Part shown: piece by piece, positions 46,901-58,400 of the stretch
Position numbering within the stretch: position 1 is the first letter of the stretch
How the letters are laid out: every line of letters begins with the position of its first letter
Assembly: GCA_029817715.1 (NCBI GenBank)
Contig: JARUPY010000534.1
Coordinates: 3,722,501-3,786,500 of the forward strand
Direction: 5' to 3'
DNA: 64,000 nt
Source of the DNA: Melastoma dodecandrum
Lineage: Eukaryota > Streptophyta > Magnoliopsida > Myrtales > Melastomataceae
The notes under the pieces: generated by a model
The model's database searches: none
Seen by the model: the letters and a program-made list of their open reading frames with translations, nothing else
What the model was told of the DNA's origin: nothing
Position numbers and translations under genes: made by a program

Positions 46901-48024
46901 AACTTCCTTATTACTTCACAGAGGCACAAGTGAGGGAGAGCTGTTGGAGTCATTTGGGCCTCTTAGGGGTTTTGATCTCGTGAAGGGGAGGGAAACCAGA
47001 AATTCGAAGGGATATTCCTTTTATGTCTATCAGGACTTGGCTGTTACAGATATAGCTTGTGCGGCGCTTAATGGGATCAAGATGGGTGATAAGACGCTTA
47101 CGGTCAGGGGTGCTAATCAGGGCACTAACCAAACAAAACCCGAACAAGAGTGTACTGTTGCATGCACAGCAGCAGATAGCTTTACAGGTATGACATCATT
47201 TTGGCTAAAAATGCTGCCGACTCGAACGTGCAGAAATTTCTTTCCTATTCTTGTAAGTTGATACTGATCATGATATTTCAGAAACTCATGTGTCAACCCG
47301 GAGCCCTGGCATCTACGGTGGTGTGTCTTACCCTAGTAACTCCGGATGAGCTCCGGAATGATGATGACTATGATGACATATTGGTTGATATGTGGGAAGA
47401 AGGCGGAAAATACGGTACATAGTCATCAAGCTAATGGAATCTCCTATTGATTCTTTCTTTTTTTCTTGTATTGTTTTTTGCTGCCATGTCTTTTTTACAG
47501 CCTTTTGTTGTTCCCCCATCTGCTTAGAGATTTGGGCCTAAACATTGAGAAGAAGCTTCCATGACCTTACATCCTCATCTTATAGAATGGTTCTTGGTCT
47601 TCCATTTAACTATTGTGGTTTACACTACTGATACCATTGCCGTGCCACTGGTAACTTGGTGCATGTCGTGATTCCTCGCCCGACGGTCATGTCTAGGGGG
47701 CCGTTCCATTATCAGGCTAAAACCACAGTGTTTGAGAGAGAAAAAAAAAATCCTCCCTAGTTACCCAACCTGTCTCCCGGTGTCGACAAGGTAACTCAAC
47801 ATCATCCTTTTGCCGAAACTTACATTCGGTTCGGCATATGCGAGTACTTCTCCTAAACCATGTGTTGGCGAGGCTCGTAACTACAGGTGTTCCTGGAGTA
47901 TGTGGACATGGAGGGTGCCGCCAGAGCCCAGAACTTATTGAATGGGAGAAGATTTGGCGGGAACGTCGTCATAGCGGTCTTCTACCCCCAGAACAAGCTA
48001 GCACAGGGTGACTATGAAGGCTAG
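43902..48024 (+). pseudogene. U2AF65A: U2AF large subunit (U2AF65) pseudogene
   Basis: The exon structure of the splicing factor that recognises polypyrimidine tracts at 3' splice sites is still visible. ATG 43902 opens MEDDEAGRYDGNGEDSDGY and an Arg/Asp-rich RS region. The frame breaks at a G run near 44100, and TAG at about 44455 stops the second exon. Later exons encode the linker (near 45895-45952 with a one-base loss), RRM1 (ATRHARRVYVGGLPP near 46167, then SVATFFSQVMAAIGGNTAGP and VNVYIIHEKKFAFVEMRSVEEA), RRM2 (DRIFVGELPYYFTEAQVRE, frameshift near 46930, then YQDLAVTDIACAALNGIKMG) and UHM (TPDELRNDDDYDDILVDM; then VFLEYVDMEGAARAQNLLNG to KLAQGDYEG, stop near 48024). An exon donor near 46226 reads GC instead of GT. 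MULE and copia insertions sit in its promoter and leader. Confidence 0.93.
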
Positions 48025-48716
48025 TGCAATTGGTGGAAGATTGGTTTTTAGCTTTCATAATGTAACCTGGCATATTTATAAGTTAGTTGGGAGATGATGC
48101 TGTGATATCTTCTATGGGAGTTGAAACAATGAGTTAGTTTGAGTGCATGGGTCTTTAAGAAAGAAGTTCATGGTTGTGGTTTTGTTTTCTTTTAGGGGGG
48201 TTGGCCTAGAATGACTGGTCAGAGGAAAGAATCTCTGATGGCGTGTATGGGGGCCGTCCCCTTCTTACACGATGTTAGGGGACTCTCTGACTATGGTGAA
48301 TTGTCTTAACGTCCCACTGCCGTGCACTCCACTGTCTGCCCCCACTCTGCACCCAAATCACATTGTAATCTAGAGGGGAAAGAAACTAGGGGGGGAGGGA
48401 GGCAGCAATAAGTAGGAACACTAGCCTTTGTCTCGAACCCATGTGGAGCAACAATCATGGACTATGATTATGCCAACCACCAGTTTATGCGGTAATGACG
48501 TGTGCATGCATGCTCATCAATCCATCATGGGTCCACACGTCCATTTTCTCCTAGCCAAGGGAACCAAAGAACCCGTCAACAACAAACCCTCGAACCATAT
48601 ACGGATTTTGTACATGTACACATTCGGTGATTGGATCTCTTAGCATATGTGCGCGTTATCAATCAAACTTGACTTCGTCCTCGAACATTTATGGCTTGCT
48701 CTTGATGAGTAGTAGC
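48025..48716. other. Gap between U2AF65 pseudogene and OVATE gene
   Basis: Probably the old U2AF 3' UTR followed by the 3' UTR of the OVATE gene from the other strand. The two genes converge. No further gene seen. Confidence 0.5.
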
Positions 48717-49571
48717 CTAGTTGAGATCCTCTTTGTAGTCGAACAAGTTCTGCTTCCTGAAGAGGGCATCGCAGACCTCTGCGAAGGCTCGGAGGATGAT
48801 CCCGTGATGCTCCCTTCCGTTGAGCATGAGAAGGCACCGGAGCAGCTCTTGAAGCCCGTCCTCCTCGTAAATCTCCTTCTCCGTCACCATCTCCATCATT
48901 GACCTCCGGAATTCCCCATATGGGTCCTCCGTCCTCTTCACCACCGCGTAGCTCTCCCTCACCTTGGTCGTCGTATCATCCCCAAGGCACCATCTCCTCC
49001 CCACTGACGATAACCTAGCTTCGAACTCTACCTCGGACACTCTTCGCTTCGTAAGCAACAACCCCCCCTCTTCTGCCTTTTCCACCTCGCAAGCTTCGTC
49101 GCAGAAGCCTTCCTCGCCGGCCGATGGCGTGGAAGAAATTAAATACTCCGTCTCTTCCCGATCATCCGCCTCCAATCCTTTGTCATCCCAGGCAGCAGCA
49201 TCATCCCCGCGGAAAATTGGCAATGGCGCGAGGCAGACCCTCCCGTGCTTTCTCCCCCAGTGGACCATAGCACGACGCCGTCTCGGTCGTCGGGAGGCCG
49301 AGGGGCGAGGGAACACCCTCGAAGCGTCGCGCGGGGGATTTTCGCGGAGGGTAGATATGGAGATGACGTGGAAGTCTTTCTCCTGCTTCCAGCGGAAGGT
49401 CTGCTTACAACGAGAGGAGGGAGTCGGAGAAACAGACGCGGGGTTAGGCGGGAGGGAGGAAGGAAGTGGGGTGGGGTTGGGAACAGGAGGGAGGGGGTCG
49501 GAAGGGAGTACGTCCTTGGATCGGCAGTTGCTTAGGATCCTCGACAGTCGGAGCTTCAGGCGCTTGGCCAT
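48717..49571 (-). CDS. OVATE family protein (OFP6/7/8-like)
   Basis: Single-exon gene on the minus strand, 284 residues from ATG 49571-49569 to TAG 48719-48717. The frame is open further upstream, but MAKRLKLRLSRIL is the standard start of this subgroup, so the first 81 codons of the open frame are leader. A low-complexity Pro/Ser region follows, then a basic patch (RRPRRRRAM) and an acidic middle. The C-terminal OVATE domain contains ESYAVVKRTEDPYGEFRRSM, GLQELLRCLLML and HHGIILRAFAEVC. OVATE proteins are plant-specific transcriptional repressors that bind KNOX/BELL and TRM partners and shape organs. In Arabidopsis OFP7 is near HB21, an HD-Zip relative, matching the HD-Zip genes in this window. 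Intact. Confidence 0.92.
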   Translation of the reverse strand: MAKRLKLRLSRILSNCRSKDVLPSDPLPPVPNPTPLPSSLPPNPASVSPTPSSRCKQTFRWKQEKDFHVISISTLRENPPRDASRVFPRPSASRRPRRRRAMVHWGRKHGRVCLAPLPIFRGDDAAAWDDKGLEADDREETEYLISSTPSAGEEGFCDEACEVEKAEEGGLLLTKRRVSEVEFEARLSSVGRRWCLGDDTTTKVRESYAVVKRTEDPYGEFRRSMMEMVTEKEIYEEDGLQELLRCLLMLNGREHHGIILRAFAEVCDALFRKQNLFDYKEDLN

Positions 49572-51021
49572 TCCTCTCCTCCTTCCCTTCTTCCTTTTTT
49601 GCTCTTTCTTACAGCGTGTATGGAACAACTGCACGAGTGTCAGTACCGTGTAATGTTTAGGAACATCCCTTCGAATGTATGTTATGTGTATATATATAGA
49701 GAGAGAGATGTGATATAGAGACCCAAGGAATAAACATCGTATTGTTTTTTTTTTTTTACTTGTAATGAAAGCTAAAAGTGAGTCCGACGGGTTTGCGAGC
49801 CACATCACGCACAAGGAAATTCTCTTTCTTTTAATGGTAACGAGTTTGCGTGCCAGTTGAAGTGCAAAAGACGACGTGATCTCGATCGATCTGAGTCTCT
49901 GATAGATTTATTTATACAGAGGGAGAGAGATAGAGAGACTCTGAAACACTTTCAGTGAGAAACCGATTAAAGCTGTGATCTACTCCTTTCATGGGTACAT
50001 GCTTACGTGCAGCGATGGATTGATTCCCACAAACGAAAAGCCTGCTAAATCCTCCCCCCCACCACCACTCCGGTTGTTTTCTCAAGGTATTCACAAAAAC
50101 CAAAGTGAGTCCCTGTTTACTTCTGTCCTTTTCGCTACTTGAATTCCATAATCATCCATCCCTCTTCTAAGATAACTAAGATAGTTCAGGTACAATAATA
50201 ATATTGACGATGATGATGATGATGCTGGAGCTGGTGCAGTGAGGGATTTCCATGCTCTTCCTGTTTCCTGCAAGGAAGAATCGTAATGGGGATGAGAGAG
50301 AGAACTCGCCAGAATTCAATAGGTTGGAGGGATTCGAGGAGGGACGACTTCGGGACTCTCGTCTCTTTATGATTATTTCTTTAAAAAGTTACAGCGGCAG
50401 AAAGAGGTTGGGGGGGGGGATCCGAGGGAAAATTGTCGTGCTTTTATGTTGTCCTACAATATCAGATTTGTGTGAATTTGACTGCCTGTCTGATCGGGGG
50501 GTTGTCATTCTGTGTCCGGATCGTTATTAGCCCGAAACGGATTATGGGCCTATGTTTTTAAGCCCATATTGGGAGGCGAGGCCCAGTAATGAGTTAGGCT
50601 GTATTTTCTGTCGGCCCATTGATAAGTCGAGTAGCTCGGATTTCATCATTCCGGGGGAGTGCCCATGCCCGATCAAATTCACCCCGATATTTATTAAAAC
50701 TTTTCTATTTTGTATAATTAAGAGGTCACCGGTTCAAGTATCATGCGTAGCTTGAAGATCGAGTAAGTAAAACCAATCAACGTGCCACCGGTCGAATTCG
50801 AACTCGAAATCTCTTTAGTGAATCTCCGTTACTCTTGTAACGGAAATATACCGAGACATTTTTAAATTTTGTTTGGGGCGCAGTGAAACTAGTCGCAAAT
50901 CTCAACTGATCAATGTGACCGACCAAACGAGATGGAATTTAATTAGGCTGCACAGACAATGTACAGGAAGTGAGCAGGGGACCAATTTGATGCAGATTCA
51001 CTAGGACAAGATAAGGGCCTT
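49572..51021. other. Intergenic DNA between OVATE and the plastid-protein gene
   Basis: The left half is promoter and leader of the OVATE gene. About 50215-50225 is a short GAT repeat and 50408-50420 a G run. No other gene supported. Confidence 0.5.
49689..49699 (-). promoter_or_regulatory. TATA box region of the OVATE gene
   Basis: A TATATATATA run on the minus strand about 120 bases before the OVATE ATG, preceded by a CT/GA repeat. Position fits a core promoter with a short leader. Confidence 0.5.
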
Positions 51022-52161
51022 ATGTTACCATCATCCACCATTGCTTCACCCAAGCCCTTTCCTCTCTCCAGAGGCCGGAACAATGTCCCTCCTATCCCCT
51101 CCGCATCTCCTCCCTCGGCCACCGCCTCGCCGCCTCATTTCCCCAAGACTGTTGGACTTGTCGACAAGTTAGCCATAGGGGGAGGGCTTGTTTCAACGCC
51201 CGTGATCGCGTGGTCGCTCTACATGCTCAAGACTACCGGGTGTGGGCTTCCCGCGGGGCCTGGGGGATCGATCGGCGTACTCGGGGGAGTGAGTTACCTA
51301 GGGTTGCGTTCGCGTCGGAAACGGATCACGTCAAAAAAGCAAAAGGATGAAAAAGCAAAAGGATTGAAAACGTGTGTTGGTGGTGACGCCGTAGACTTGC
51401 TGTTAATGCCGTGGACTCGTGAGCTGGAGTTGTGGAATCTGATCTCCGGCGGCGTAGTGGCGTGTATGTGAATGCAGGTGTGGATGTGGACGTGGTTTCG
51501 ATGAAAAAAGGATCTGGACACAGTTTGGGAACAAAGGACTAGGAAGTACCGGGGAGCCGAAAACTGAGAGCTGCACTTTTGGCCTTAGACGAACGTTTTG
51601 TGCTTTTTAAGAAAATCTTCCTTCCTTTTATACTAAATTTGACATGCTCAAGATATACACCACATTTTCTCCACTAGAGTACGTGGTCTCCTTAACTAAT
51701 TTCCTAGAGGAGTCAAGATATTTTTTGACCCGGGTAGACTTTGAAGTCGACTATGTGGACTCAGTCAATCTTACCTCTCGTAGACTTAGTAGTTTTACCT
51801 CTCGTATATTTAGCAATCTTACCTCTCGTAGACTTAGTACGAGCTTAAGCCCTTCAATCTTTTATTTATCTCGTGGGCTACCATAGCGGGTTTTTGTACG
51901 GGCTATTATTAAGTTAAGCCCAAGATGGGGATCGTCGGGTGGCTGGCCTATATGAAGGCGAGGACAGGGTCCGGCCTACCAAATGGGCCGTTCGGACTGC
52001 TCGCCGCCACGGTGGAGGGGTTGTCTTACCTGTCGCTGCTGGGTATCGCAGTCGTGTTCGGGCTGCAGTTACTCGACAAGGGTTACATCCCGGTTCCGTT
52101 GCCGGCGGATCAATGCTTTGACCAAACACGAACACTTGAAAAAGTCACTAAATTTCGTTGA
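51022..52161 (+). CDS. Small plastid-type membrane protein with two related halves (unknown function)
   Basis: Two exons, 51022-51288 and 51925-52161, join in frame across a GGA|GTGAGT donor and a CAAG|ATG acceptor, giving 167 residues. Residues 1-45 are Ser/Pro/Ala-rich without acidic residues, typical of a chloroplast transit peptide. The mature part has two similar units: WSLYMLKTTGCGLPAGPGG.. in exon 1 and WLAYMKARTGSGLPNGPFG.. in exon 2. Unit 2 continues through GLSYLSLLGIAVVFGLQLL, a likely membrane span, and ends near PLPADQCF. I recall conserved plant plastid proteins of this type but no function. Oddities: exon 1 may originally have extended through the following SYL codons, so the splice may delete several residues, and the C terminus runs 12 residues past the DQCF end. 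The gene could be slightly damaged. Confidence 0.6.
51769..51840 (+). repeat. Three 24-bp tandem units in the intron
   Basis: Units share TTACCTCTCGTAGACTTAGTA with small changes. They lie in the intron of the plastid-protein gene. Confidence 0.8.
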
Positions 52162-52609
52162 TAGTTGGATGTGCCAAGGAAAAGACATGACGATAAATTA
52201 CGTTCCTAGGAAAGTACCTAGAAAGCGGAAACCCCCAAAATGACTTTTGTGAAGTCAGGCAATCTCATGCCTTCTTCCCCAAGAAGATAACTAAACTTAT
52301 TCGTAACATTCTTTATTTATTCACTATCAGGTTAGGGAGAGTAAAGCCCAATCCCAACCCAAGTAGGAAGTTAAATGTACATCCAATCCAACAGCGATTT
52401 CGAATAATAAAGCAAAGAAACACTTTTTTATTTATGTAAATAAGAAAATGGCTTCCCGACAACAGTCGTCCGCCAGGTAGAAATTTAGGAAGTTAATAAT
52501 TCGATCCTTGCGACCCAAGTTGTAAAAGGAAAGCCCTCCCCCGGGCATTTGGCTTTATTTGGGGGAGCGAATCCTCCGTCCTTGTCGTCGCTATAAAGAA
52601 CTCCTTGGC
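52162..52609. other. 3' flank of the plastid-protein gene
   Basis: AT-rich, no ORF of note. Contains the end of one transcription unit and the upstream region of the F-box gene. Confidence 0.5.
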
Positions 52610-52714
52610 GGCGAAGTCGTTGCTTTTCTCTAGTCGACTGGAATCGTTTCTCATCACCCAACAGAGGGCTCCTTCTTGGCGAAGTCGTTGCTTTTTCTCT
52701 GGTCGACTGGAATC
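52610..52714 (+). repeat. Direct duplication of about 36 bp just upstream of a TATA box
   Basis: GGCGAAGTCGTTGCTTTT..GTCGACTGGAATC occurs at 52610-52645 and 52678-52714 with two differences. The second copy abuts the TATA box at 52716, so the duplication may change the core promoter of the F-box gene. Confidence 0.85.
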
Positions 52715-52715
52715 C

Positions 52716-52722
52716 TATATAA
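52716..52722 (+). promoter_or_regulatory. TATA box of the F-box gene
   Basis: TATATAA followed after 30-60 bases by a CT-rich leader, GATCTCTATCTTCTCAACCC, that looks like the start of a transcript. Confidence 0.55.
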
Positions 52723-53856
52723 TCCCCCCCCGACAGACGAACCCGTAAGACACGGGAAACTCCCAACTTCTTTTGCCAAGGATCTCTATCTTCTCAACCC
52801 CCGGTTCCTGCTTCTTAGTCCGTTTTCCTTGCTTCCGCGATCGTCTCTTGGGTACAATCTTTTCTTGTTTTTCCTTCTCTCTGCCCTTTTGCGTTTTAAA
52901 GCTTGAGACTTGATCGTCGTGGAAATGGTTTTCTTTTATCGGTTTGGTTTGTTTGTCGTTCTGTGTTTTGTGAGGTTTGGGATTGTGTCGTCTCGGTGCG
53001 TATGGAAGTGGAAACAGTCCAAGATCGTTTCTTTTAAGTGGATCGTTTGCGTTTTCGGCGTCCGTGTTTTCCTCCCTTTTGTGACGACGTTGTTTTCTTT
53101 TTCCTGATAAAAATAAAGCCTTGATCGCTGATCAATGGAGGGCTTTCGACTTTAACGATCGCGCTGAATCCGGGGAGGGAGTGATTGGTGTGTTGCGATT
53201 GCGTTGCCTGAGTTGCTGCTTGATTCGTGTACGGCGGTGACCGGATCTTTTCCTCGACTAATTTCGAGTATTCGGGAGTTCTCTGATTCTTATGGGGGTA
53301 GGAAATTGTCCCTGCCATCTGTAGCCTGTGTTTTGTCCAGTGTTTGTGGGAGTTATTTCTCTGCTGTGTAGCCTGTGGTTCCCTTTTCTCCTTTGCTCGT
53401 GATTTGGGACGACGACGAGCTTGTTGACAGTGACTAATGTCACCGCCTTTGTCATTCTTTTCTTAGTTTATCGATGTTACATGGGATTAGTATTGATACT
53501 CTGAATGCAATCATGCTAGATAATGACAATGATGAAAAAGGTGTCTTCTTTCATGCAATTACCCGAAGAAGAATTTGTGAATTCTGTGCTTTTTATAATG
53601 ATTGATATTTTACTGCTGATGCTGGGATCATCAGGGCGATATAATGTGCAGTGGATGTCCTTTAGCCCATCCCATGATGCCTACTTCTGTTGTCGAATTG
53701 GTTATAATATTTTAGGTGCAGAACCTCGAAGCATTACGGGGAAATCATTCTAGATTTAGATTTTGCCTTTTTTTAGCCTATTCGGATGTGCTGTCCCATG
53801 AATTTGGTGATAGGAATATTGTCTCATCAAGGCCCTCTCACTGTGAATGCAGGACA
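52723..53856 (+). other. Long leader, probably with introns, of the F-box gene
   Basis: CT/T-rich sequence with short upstream ORFs but no conserved protein. Likely 5' UTR exons and introns; the coding start is 53857. Confidence 0.45.
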
Positions 53857-55246
53857 ATGGCTGACAGTACAGCTATCGAAGATGGTTATATTTTGATCGA
53901 TTCTGATGACTCGTGGGACATTGTTGATGATTTGCCTAAGCCTGAAGGGGATGTTCTTCTTACTCACGATTTGACTGCTTCACTACCGGGTTATTCATCT
54001 TTGGATTCAGAGAATTCAGAAATGGTCCGATTTATCTCTTTCTTTAGTTGGGGAAGATTCATTTGTGTTATTCAGATTGTTTACTTTATTCAGCTTCTCT
54101 TTGTTTCTTTAGGACTCTCAGCAGGAAGGCTTTATTTCTGGAATTTTATCTCTCGCCGCCTTTAACCGCGAGGTTCCACCACGTATGCAAAGGTTACAAG
54201 ACATAGTGAAAGAGCACGTCCTTCCTTTCCTCCCGGCAAAATCTCTGTGCCGCTTCAGAGCAGTGTGCAAAGATTGGGATAAGTGGATTACCAGTCCCTT
54301 CTTTGCTCACCGGCAGGCTCTGGAATTTCAAGGTATCTCGGGAGTCTTCACACACTTACCCTATGGTGGCACTTCGTTCACTGCGCTCAACAGACGTGCG
54401 CATGGGGTTCCGGACTCCACACTCGGGTTCCTACCTGAACAAGTAATTGTTCTAGCCAGTCACAACGGCTTGCTTTGCTGCTGCGGAGTAGAAACAAGCT
54501 ACTACTATGTATGCAACCCTGTGACCAAGAAACAAAGGAGGCTCCCGACGCCAAACTTCCATCACGGGTCCAAAACAGCTGTGGGACTCGTTCTGGACGT
54601 CGGGGTTTTCAATTTCAGAGCAAACTTTGAGATTGTCTGTGTGATTCCTCAACCAGATTCAGAGTTCGTTGTTTTTGAGATTTACTCCTCGCAGACAGAT
54701 TCTTGGAGGAACATCACGGCCGTGTGCCTGGAGCTTCAAGACGGGAACTTGATCGGCAACAGCTTCTATAGGAAAGGGTATGTCTATTGGATGGTTGACA
54801 AGGGATTCATACTCGTATTTGACGTGAAGAATGAGGAGTTTGGGATAATAGAGCTGCCAGTGAGTTTTGGACCTTCCTGCGCCATAGCTGTGCTTGGCGG
54901 AGAATTGTGTTTTCTCGAGCCATGGACGGACGGATCGGGCAACCGTTATGTTCGAATTTATGGGGATCTCGACATGAGGTTGAAGGACACCTTTCAAATC
55001 AACATAAACCGTGTAGAACTTGAGGAGGAGGAGGAGGAGCCCTTTCGTGTCTTGGGTTTGGCCCACGACAACGACCTGCTGTTGCTTCTTGGGAGGTGGC
55101 AGATGGTGTATGACTTGAAAGGAAAGACGGGTCGTGTTCTAGACCTCTGCTCAGTGAATGGTGATCTTGTGAGGTATCTGCCATATGTCAACAGCCTGGT
55201 CGATGTGGGTAACCCGTGTCCGCTGGCGTTTGTGGAGGATTATTAG
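53857..55246 (+). CDS. F-box protein (At5g49610-like), two exons
   Basis: Exon 1 53857-54024 and exon 2 54113-55246 join in frame (GAAATG|GTCC..TTTAG|GACTC) to give 433 residues. The first 56 residues are acidic (DSDDSWDIVDD). The F-box at about 81-125 has VLPFLPAKSLCRFRAVCKDWDKWI, which would bind SKP1/ASK in an SCF ubiquitin ligase. The rest has the F-box-associated beta-propeller-like pattern: HNGLLCCCG, YYVCNPVTKKQRRLP, SSQTDSWRNI and YVYWMVDKGFILVFDV. An E-rich stretch near residues 355-361 precedes the C terminus. The donor is GTCCGA rather than the consensus but the join restores the frame exactly. Substrate unknown. The gene looks intact and lies between decayed genes. Confidence 0.85.
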
Positions 55247-55497
55247 CCGTGTTCCCCGCTTGGCTTATTGTATTCAGGGGAGCGTACTTGTATACACAGT
55301 ATTTTTGTTTTTGCAGCATGTAGCTGCAGGTCATGTAGATCCTTGGCCTTACTTATTGCTGTCTACTTTTTTGTGAATTTGATTTCTGGGGATATTTGCT
55401 TTTCGATTTTTGCATCTGGTGTACGTTTTACATAATGTATCTTGATTGTTTGATTGTCTGTTCAAACACACCTAACTCAACTCAAAGACTTTTGTCC

Positions 55498-58400
55498 GGA
55501 CAAAATTGGTCAACGAGTCAAACGAAACCCCTTGGTTGCCGACCGTTGTAAAGTGGTTGATCTCATTGTGGCAAAATGGCTTGAATGGGATCCTTGCTGA
55601 TCAAAATGGGGCTCGGAAAGGCCATTCAGACCATTGGCTTTCTTGCCCATTTAAAAGGGCTTGGATGGGACCTATCTTGTAATTGCTCCTCTCTCCACAT
55701 TATCCAATTGGGTAAATGAGATTCAACTGTAATGATTTTGCTTCTCAACTGGGAATAATCATTAACTACTGAACATATACTGCTGATATTATCCTTTTCA
55801 GATTTGTTCCCTCGGTCAATGCAATCATATACCATGGTGATAAGAAGGAAAGGGATCATTTAATACGGAAGCATATGCCCTGATCATCAGGACCAAGATT
55901 TCCTATTATAATAACTTCCTATGAGGTTGCCTTAAATGATGCTATCAGAAAGTTGAGAATTGGAAATACATTATTGTTGATGAGGTAAAAAATATTACAT
56001 TTATCCTTTTTTCAAAAATTACATTTTTCTTCTGGTTAACTAAAGTAGAATTATCGAACTGATCATTTTTTACCTTATCTCTTTCTTACGTTTCAGGGGC
56101 ATCGGTTGAGAAACTTCCAGTGTAAACTGATCAAGGAAGTGCAGAAAACAAGCTTTTATTGACTGGAACACATCTGCAGAATAATCTGGCTGAGCTGTGG
56201 TCATTGTTGAATTTCATTCTGCTGGACATTTTCTCGTCCCATGCAGAATTTGAGTCCTGGTAACTTTAGAATTATAAATTTGCACCACCAAGGTAGTTGC
56301 TTCTAGATTTGTTGTTGTCTAATGGCTTTCTAATTAAATAATTTTTTTATATTGTGTCCTTTGAAGAAATCATTGTCATGATAAAGGAAGAGTAGTGTTC
56401 CTCTCTCATAATGCTGGAAGTGTGCATGGCTTGGGCATGGAGTTGTTACTCATTGGGTTATGTGGCGTGGCATCTTTTGCATATTCAGGCTTGATGTTTG
56501 TCTTCTACTGTTGTAAATTTTGGGGAAGTTTCTGTTTGGTCTTTGTTATTGGCGGACCTTGGAGAATCACCTACTGGAAAGCCATAAAGGTGATTCCTAT
56601 TGAAGGTTCTGTTGATATTTATCGTGTTTTAATAGATATGGAATAGAACTGCAAATGTTTATGCAGGTGGATGATGTGTTTTTATATGATGGAAAACCTG
56701 GCATCACCTGCATGGCTTTCCAGTAGGTGATTCTCCTTCTGGAAATTTTGAAAATCACATCATCCACCTGCATAAACTGAAATCGGTTATTGGTGGACCT
56801 TGGAGAATCACCTACTTCAATAGGCATCACCTGCATGGCTTTCGAGTGCAGCCATAACCGATTTCAGTTTTAGTAACACTCGAAGAATTGATGATAAGAT
56901 GATTGGTCTCTACCAAAGGAAGAAGTAAAGGTGGAGCGTTTTGTTAACAAACTGATCTGGTTATGTCTGCACTATCAGTCTGTCAGTGTTTCTGGGAGGT
57001 TTGGAAAGGAAAGGAACTTCTGTTGACTTAGTTATGGTATTTTATTATTCTGCTTTTCAAGTGCTTTTACGGTGACCTGAAGCAGTTCTGACACCATGGT
57101 TGGTTTTCATTTCTGTCATTTTCGTCTCGGTTGTCAAACAGCAGTACCATAAGTATCTTTTAGATGTGATCAATTTTAGGTCCAATATATCCTTTTCTAT
57201 GCCTGGTTTTTTTTTTGTGCTTGTGATTATGCCATTGGTTTCGGTCAATCATGTCTTTTATAGGTTTTGCTGGGCGATATACCTTGTTTATTTTACTAAA
57301 ATCCATTGCATGATTGCAGAATTTTCTTTCGGCTAACCAAAGTCTAATTCAACGAGTTTTTGCTGGACTTGGACATATGAAGTGAAAAACTCCGGAAGAA
57401 TTTCAACCATCCTGACCTCTCGGAATCCGCCTACGATGGTTCATGTATAGTGTATACGACTTCTCTTTCAGGAATTTCTGCAAATTTATCCTCTCTGCAC
57501 CATTTCACTGGTTTTTTTATATCAGCGGGGTTCGTGGCGGACTTACTTTTTGCGAGCCCTCTTACGAGATTTCACCGGTTTCTTTTCTTTGAGGCAGACT
57601 TCTATCCGTCCATTGAACAAATCGGTTTGCTTGACAGATTATTGTCTAAGCTCTTTGCGCTGGGTCATAAAGTATGCTGTATGCTTGTTCATTTATGTAG
57701 TTTATATTTGAGCTTTGGATTACTACTCTGGTGGGTGCGTACCAAATGAACCCCCAAACAATATACTTTCTGTTCTGAGGTTCTTGCCTTCAGCCAGTGG
57801 ACAAAGATTTTAGATATAATGGACTTACTACTTTAGTGAGAAAGGATATGAAGTATGTCGTATTGACGGCCATGTTAAGCTGGATGAAAGGAGAAGACAG
57901 GTTATTTCAATTGGCTGACAGATGGTTTTTAGTGCTCAAGTAACAGGCTGGCAATCTTACGAATGATGAATTTGCTGTATGTGAAGATTCAGGAATTCAA
58001 TGATCTGAATAGTAACTACCGCATATTCCTTGTCAGTATCAGAGCTGGAGGATTGGGCATGAACCTTATGGCTGCTGACACATGCATTTCGTATGATAGT
58101 GACTAGGTAATATCCTGTTTATTGCTTAGTTTCTAAGCCATCCTTTTAACCAGGTAAAGATATTCTATGTTCTGATTTTTGGATTTTTATTCTTTATTTG
58201 CTTGCCAGAATCCCCAAATGGATCTGCAGGTCATGGACATATGTCACAGTATTGGCAGTGATATTGAACAGGGGCGTATGCTTAAGAGAGCTTTCAGTAA
58301 GTTGAAGCTGGAGCATGCTGTCATCGGCAATGGCGAGTTTCATCAAGAATGGAACAAGCCTATGACTTTGGAGGTTTTCCAACAAAAAGTCTGCACGGTT

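Noticed and set aside
48964..49653. 229-codon plus-strand frame opposite the OVATE gene
   Set aside because: It mirrors the minus-strand OVATE coding sequence and resembles no known protein, while the minus strand has a full OVATE domain.
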